Assembly: GCA_027322565.1 (NCBI GenBank) | Contig: DAHVRG010000305.1 | Coordinates: 1-9,589, forward strand | DNA length: 9,589 nt | DNA from: Georgenia sp. | GTDB taxonomy: Bacteria > Actinomycetota > Actinomycetes > Actinomycetales > Actinomycetaceae | Direction: 5' to 3' | Shown: positions 6,638 through 9,589 of the stretch, in pieces | How the letters are laid out: the number at the start of each line of letters is the position of its first letter | How positions within the stretch are numbered: position 1 is the first letter of the stretch | Notes under the pieces: generated by a model | Databases searched by the model: none | What the model was told of the DNA's origin: nothing | Seen by the model: only the letters and a program-made list of their open reading frames with translations | Made by a program: the position numbers and the translations under genes

Positions 6638-6667
6638 ATGACAGGCCACGACGGCGCGCCCTACGGT
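6638..6667 (+). promoter_or_regulatory. SigA-type leaderless promoter for the SigG-like gene
   Basis: ATGACA (6638-6643, five of six bases of TTGACA) is followed after 18 nt by TACGGT (6662-6667), a good actinobacterial -10 (TAnnnT). Six nt then separate it from ATG 6674, which places the transcript start at or next to the start codon. This is the usual arrangement for leaderless mRNAs in actinobacteria and fits the absence of a Shine-Dalgarno sequence before 6674. Confidence 0.6.
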
Positions 6668-6673
6668 CGGGTC

Positions 6674-7708
6674 ATGTCCCCTGAGCAGTCCACGACGACG
6701 ATCCGCGGCGCCCGCCCGGCCGTGGACCGGCCACCGGTCACCGCCGGCGACGTCGCCGAGCTGCTCGAGCCCCTCCGTCGGGAGATCCTCGCCCACTGCT
6801 ACCGGATGACCGGGTCGGTGCACGACGCCGAGGACCTCGTCCAGGAGACCTACCTGCGCGCTTGGCGGGCCTTCCACGGGTTCGAGAACCGCTCCTCGCT
6901 GCGGACCTGGGTCTTCCGGATCGCGACGAACGCCTGCCTCACCCACCTCGAGGGCCGCAAGCGGCGCCCGCTGCCCACGGGCCTCGGTGGACCGGCGGCC
7001 GACCCGCGGGACGAGCCGCGGCCCGAGACGGGGGTGTCGTGGCTCGAGCCCATCCCCGACGACCTCCTGTGGGTCCAGGGCCGGCCCGACCCGGCAGCCC
7101 AGGCGGTGAGCCGGGACAGCGTCCGGCTCGCGTTCGTCGCCGCGCTGCAGCACCTCACCGCCCAGCAGCGGGCGGTGCTCCTCCTGCGCGACGTGCTCGC
7201 GTGGCGGGCCCGTGAGGTCGCCGAGGCGCTCGACCTCACCGTCGCGGGCGTCAACTCCACCCTCCAGCGCGCCCGCGCCCGCCTCGCGGCCGTGGACCCG
7301 GACGTCCCGCCACAGCTGCCCGACGACGAGCGGCACCGGCGGCTGCTGCGCGCCTACGTCGCGGCCTTCGAGGCCTACGACGTCGCCGCGATCGTCGACC
7401 TCCTCGCCGCGGACGTCGTGTGGGAGATGCCGCCGTTCCCGGAGTGGTACCACGGCGCGGAGGAGGTCGGCCGCCTCATCACCGCGTGGTGCCCGGCGAA
7501 GCACCCGGGCGACATGCGGCTGCTGCCGACGTCGGCGAACGGGGAACCGGTGCTCGCGATGTACATGCGGGCGGACGACGGCGTGCACCGTGCGTTCCAC
7601 CTCCAGCACGTCACCGTCGGCGAGGACGGCGTGACCCGGGTGACGGCTTTTTTCGACCGGCGGCTCTTCGCCTGGTTCGGGCTGCCGCCGGAGCTGCCGG
7701 CCCGGTGA
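6674..7708 (+). CDS. ECF sigma factor, SigG-like (TIGR02960 type) with SnoaL-like C-terminal domain
   Basis: Alternative sigma factor of 344 aa. Seen: sigma-2 at about 32-98 (AHCYRMTGSVHDAEDLVQET, then LRTWVFRIATNACLTHLEG), the family-specific linker RRPLPTGLGGP (98-107) and SWLEPIPDDLL, sigma-4 at about 150-205 (LTAQQRAVLLLRDVLAWRAREVAEAL, VNSTLQRARARL), and a SnoaL_2/NTF2-like domain at about 220-340 (WEMPPFPEWYHG at 250-261). This order matches mycobacterial SigG. In such ECFs the NTF2-like domain is thought to modulate activity in place of an anti-sigma factor, and none is encoded here. ATG 6674 is preferred because of the leaderless promoter just upstream. In-frame ATGs at 6596 (overlapping the previous stop as ATGA) and 6638 would add 26 or 12 unconserved-looking residues. 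It ends 17 nt before a convergent gene. Targets are unknown. Confidence 0.92.
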   Translation: MSPEQSTTTIRGARPAVDRPPVTAGDVAELLEPLRREILAHCYRMTGSVHDAEDLVQETYLRAWRAFHGFENRSSLRTWVFRIATNACLTHLEGRKRRPLPTGLGGPAADPRDEPRPETGVSWLEPIPDDLLWVQGRPDPAAQAVSRDSVRLAFVAALQHLTAQQRAVLLLRDVLAWRAREVAEALDLTVAGVNSTLQRARARLAAVDPDVPPQLPDDERHRRLLRAYVAAFEAYDVAAIVDLLAADVVWEMPPFPEWYHGAEEVGRLITAWCPAKHPGDMRLLPTSANGEPVLAMYMRADDGVHRAFHLQHVTVGEDGVTRVTAFFDRRLFAWFGLPPELPAR

Positions 7709-7720
7709 GCGGCCCGGGCC
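7699..7720. terminator. Hairpin between convergent genes, possible bidirectional terminator
   Basis: GGCCCGG (7699-7705), an 8-nt loop (7706-7713) and CCGGGCC (7714-7720) form a perfect 7-bp GC stem that spans the SigG-like stop codon and fills most of the 17-nt convergent gap. It is nearly symmetric, so it can form in both transcripts. No T-run follows on either side, so it would be a non-canonical terminator at best. Confidence 0.4.
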
Positions 7721-7725
7721 TCCCG

Positions 7726-8580
7726 TCAGCCGGCGTAGGGCAGGACGGGCAGGCCCGGGGTGTCGACGGCGGCGGCGAACAGCGCACCCGCGCCGGGGGG
7801 TGCGCAGTCCCCCTCGTCCAGCCGGGAGGTGGTGATGTACAGGTCGGTGAGGCTCGGACCGCCGAGCGTGCACGCCGTGACCCCCGGGACCGGGACCGTG
7901 ACGACGTCGAGCAGCTCCCCGCCGGGTGAGTAGCGGCGCACCTGGCCGCCACCGTTGAGCGCGACCCACACGGTGCCCTGGGAGTCCACCGTCAGGCCGT
8001 CGGGGGCGCCCTCGTCGGCGGGCACCGTGACGAGGGGACGCCGTCCCCGGAGCACGCCGTCGTCGACGTCGAGGACGTCGACCCGGCCGGTCGGGGTGTC
8101 GACGTAGTAGGCGCGCGTGTGGTCGGGGGAGAAGCCGAGCCCGTTCGAGATGGTCACCGGCGCGAGCGCGACGGTGACCTGGCCCGCGGGGTCCACCCGG
8201 TAGAGCGTGCCGCCGTCCGGGCGGGCGTCCCACGCCATCGAGCCGACGTAGAGGCTGCCGTCCGGCGCGGCGCTGCCCTCGTTCATCCGCTCGCCCGCGT
8301 CGTCGGTGATGCGCACGGACCGGGTGGGCGGGCCGTCGGCACGGTCCGCCAGCCCGATGCCGTGCTCGGTGGCGACGACGTAGCCGCCCTCGCGCCGGGG
8401 GCGGACCAGCGCCGCGACCCGGCCGACGTCGATCCGGGAGACCGTGCCGTCGTCCCGCAGGGTGAGGACGCCGCCGGCGAGCATGTCGACGAAGCGCAGA
8501 CCGCCCCACCGGGGCGACCACACCGGCCCCTCGCCGTGGTGGGTGACGACGTCGGTGACCTGCTCCGCGCGGCCGCTCAC
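7726..8580 (-). CDS. SMP-30 / gluconolactonase / LRE-family protein
   Basis: 284-aa six-bladed beta-propeller of the SMP-30 family (PF08450): metal-dependent lactonases or related sugar-acid hydrolases, cytoplasmic here as no signal peptide is seen. The three metal ligands of the family are present: Glu17 in HHGEGPVW, Asn146 in ISNGLGFSPD and Asp194 in GAPDGLTVD. The substrate-binding pair Arg98 and Asn100 (ERMNEG) is also present; most members read ND at this point and this one reads NE. TACTLGGPSLTDLYITTSR (236-254) is a classic family segment. GTG 8580 is chosen because it overlaps the lipoprotein stop as GTGA, has GAGGGG about 8 nt upstream and leads straight into the domain; a longer in-frame ATG at 8613 lies inside the upstream gene. 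The substrate is unknown: no sugar-acid genes are adjacent, so a gluconolactonase label would be unsafe. Confidence 0.92.
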   Translation of the reverse strand: MSGRAEQVTDVVTHHGEGPVWSPRWGGLRFVDMLAGGVLTLRDDGTVSRIDVGRVAALVRPRREGGYVVATEHGIGLADRADGPPTRSVRITDDAGERMNEGSAAPDGSLYVGSMAWDARPDGGTLYRVDPAGQVTVALAPVTISNGLGFSPDHTRAYYVDTPTGRVDVLDVDDGVLRGRRPLVTVPADEGAPDGLTVDSQGTVWVALNGGGQVRRYSPGGELLDVVTVPVPGVTACTLGGPSLTDLYITTSRLDEGDCAPPGAGALFAAAVDTPGLPVLPYAG

Positions 8581-9332
8581 GCGCACAGCCCCTCGCTGAC
8601 CCCGCGGGCGCACAGCAGCGTGGCCTCGACGGTACGCACCGTCCAGCCGCCGTCCGTGGGCGCCGCGAGGACGTGCAGCCGCTCCCCGGCCACGGCGTCG
8701 TCGGCGAACCCGAGGACGTCGACGACGACCTCGCCGAGGTCACCCTCCCGCGGGCCGTCCGCGATCGTCACGGTCGGTTCGGGCCCGGCGAGCACGTGGG
8801 CGACCGCCACGGCGAGCTGCTCCAGGGTCGCGGCGGTGGGGGGCTCACCGAGCTCGGCGGTGACGTCGGTGACCGGGCCGGGATGGCTGACGAAGGCGGT
8901 GTTCACCCAGCCCGTCGTGCCCTCGACCGTGACCTCGGCCCACAGGCTGCCGTCGTCCAGCTGCCGGTTGTGCCCGCTCGCGACCAGCCCGGTGGCGAGG
9001 GGCTCGAGCTCGGCGACGGAGTCGTGCTCCGTGCCCGGCCCCGCCCGGAGGTGCAGCACGTCACCGGCGACCACCCCGACGACGCCGAGCTCGGCGCCCT
9101 CGAGCGGGAAGCCGCCCTCGACCGGCTCACCGGGGAGGTCACCCGGCTCGGACGTGGCAGGCTCGGTCGTGGCCGGGTCGGTGGGGTCGGGCGAGGTCGC
9201 GGTCGGCTCAGCAGACGTGGGTCCGCTCCCCGGTGGCGCGCTCGGCTCCTCATCGGTGCCGTCCGTCGTGCCACACCCCGCGAGCAGGGCAGCGGCCAGG
9301 AGCAGGGCGGCGGTGGCACGACGGTGTCTCAT
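8577..9332 (-). CDS. Secreted lipoprotein with bacterial SH3 domain
   Basis: 251-aa predicted lipoprotein. The basic n-region (MRHRR), hydrophobic core and lipobox LLAGC put the lipidated Cys at residue 20. A disordered Pro/Thr/Ser/Glu/Asp-rich linker follows (about 21-75). An SH3 type-3-like domain covers about 84-149: VLHLRAGPGTEHDSVAEL, the WAEV strand and TTGWVNTAFV. A C-terminal alpha/beta region (165-251) ends in LLCARGVSEGLCA, where Cys241 and Cys250 could form a disulphide outside the membrane. It should sit on the outer face of the cytoplasmic membrane, possibly binding cell wall; there is no catalytic domain. ATG 9332 is chosen because the signal peptide begins there; a longer frame up to 9461 would bury the lipobox. 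It is first in a unit with the SMP-30 gene (GTGA overlap) and divergent from the MFS gene. Exact role unknown. Confidence 0.9.
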   Translation of the reverse strand: MRHRRATAALLLAAALLAGCGTTDGTDEEPSAPPGSGPTSAEPTATSPDPTDPATTEPATSEPGDLPGEPVEGGFPLEGAELGVVGVVAGDVLHLRAGPGTEHDSVAELEPLATGLVASGHNRQLDDGSLWAEVTVEGTTGWVNTAFVSHPGPVTDVTAELGEPPTAATLEQLAVAVAHVLAGPEPTVTIADGPREGDLGEVVVDVLGFADDAVAGERLHVLAAPTDGGWTVRTVEATLLCARGVSEGLCA

Positions 9333-9340
9333 GCGGCCCG

Positions 9341-9346
9341 AGCGTA
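9341..9346 (-). promoter_or_regulatory. -10 element of the lipoprotein gene, near-leaderless
   Basis: On the minus strand TACGCT lies 8 nt before ATG 9332, so transcription would start at or within two bases of the start codon. No Shine-Dalgarno sequence is present. No good -35 is seen 17-18 nt further upstream. Confidence 0.5.
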
Positions 9347-9401
9347 GGGGGACTCCGGGCCCGGAGGCGACCGGTCGGCGTGTCCGGGACGGCGGTACCG
9401 C

Positions 9402-9407
9402 TAGGTT
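9402..9407 (+). promoter_or_regulatory. -10 element of the MFS gene, leaderless
   Basis: TAGGTT is followed by 6 nt and then GTG 9414, the same spacing as TACGGT to ATG in the SigG-like gene. This predicts a transcript beginning at the GTG. No Shine-Dalgarno sequence precedes the start, and the -35 region (about 9379-9384) is poor. Confidence 0.5.
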
Positions 9408-9413
9408 GGCGCG

Positions 9414-9589
9414 GTGACCGGAGCCCAGCGCAGCCGCCGGACGGCACGCCGCACGCGGCACGGACTCCTCGACGTCCGCCCGCTGCGGCGCAGCCGTCCC
9501 TTCTTCCGGCTGTGGGTGGGGACGTCGCTGTCGGCCGTCGGGGGCCAGGTGTCCACCGTCGCGGTGCTCTACCAGGTGTGGGAGCTGAC
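9414..9589 (+). CDS. MFS transporter, N-terminal fragment (3' end cut by window)
   Basis: Only 58 codons are in the window. After a basic N-terminus (about 15 Arg/His among the first 35 residues) comes RPFFRLWVGTSLSAVGGQVSTVAVLYQVWEL, the typical first transmembrane helix of drug/siderophore-exporter-type MFS proteins (MFS_3/EntS-like), where FFRLW...S.VG.Q is highly characteristic. It should be an inner-membrane exporter with about 12 helices. GTG 9414 is chosen because of the TAGGTT -10 six nt upstream and because the conserved region starts soon after it. It is divergent from the lipoprotein gene with 81 nt between starts. Substrate and full length cannot be seen. Confidence 0.82.
   Translation, partial: MTGAQRSRRTARRTRHGLLDVRPLRRSRPFFRLWVGTSLSAVGGQVSTVAVLYQVWEL

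Noticed and set aside
7647..7652. Run of six T in the SigG-like gene as a frameshift site or internal terminator
   Set aside because: The frame continues normally through GCT TTT TTC into conserved C-terminal residues, and no GC-rich stem directly precedes the run.
6449..8743. Minus-strand open frame of 764 codons
   Set aside because: It covers parts of five genes in shadow frames and gives an Arg/Pro-rich product with no recognisable domain.
8119..9417. Plus-strand open frame of 432 codons opposite the SMP-30 and lipoprotein genes
   Set aside because: The Ser/Pro/Arg-rich translation is the mirror of well-supported minus-strand genes.

Overview
The window is very GC-rich and gene-dense. 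Third codon positions are almost all G or C, and strong AGGAG-type ribosome sites, GTG starts and 4-bp stop/start overlaps are common. Protein types such as ECF sigma factors with C-terminal extensions and their DGPF/PhnB-like partner genes point to a high-GC actinobacterium (Actinomycetota). The sequence does not settle the order or genus. It looks like ordinary chromosome: I see no tRNA, rRNA, CRISPR array, insertion sequence, phage gene or origin.

Layout. (1) Positions 1-1742, minus strand: a DGPF/YCII-domain protein followed 3 nt later by an ECF42-type sigma factor that runs off the left edge, with a recognisable ECF42-type promoter (TGTCGA, 17 nt, CGAC) in front. (2) Positions 1862-5570, plus strand: a probable three-gene catabolic operon. 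It encodes a metal-dependent cyclase-family hydrolase (kynurenine formamidase / isatin hydrolase superfamily), a thiamine-diphosphate enzyme overlapping it by ATGA, and an M20 amidohydrolase of the AbgB/PM20D2 type. (3) Positions 5549-5968, minus: a VOC (glyoxalase-fold) protein whose 3' end overlaps the amidohydrolase gene tail to tail. (4) Positions 6123-7708, plus: a PhnB-like VOC protein and a second ECF sigma factor (SigG-like, with a SnoaL-like C-terminal domain) that has its own leaderless-type promoter. (5) Positions 7726-9332, minus: a lipoprotein with a bacterial SH3 domain, coupled by GTGA overlap to an SMP-30/gluconolactonase-like protein. (6) 9414 to the right edge, plus: the start of an MFS transporter, divergent from the lipoprotein.

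How the genes may work together. The operon in (2) reads as ring opening of a cyclic amide (or amide hydrolysis), action on a 2-keto acid by a ThDP enzyme, and hydrolysis of another amide. The ThDP enzyme has Ser26, Glu48 and His71 where, from memory, benzoylformate decarboxylase has Ser26, Glu47 and His70. The product of isatin hydrolase is 2-aminobenzoylformate, so an isatin-like substrate is a specific, testable but unproven idea. The two sigma-factor units have no anti-sigma gene nearby. In these ECF groups the C-terminal extension is thought to take over control. The remaining genes are common accessory or housekeeping types.
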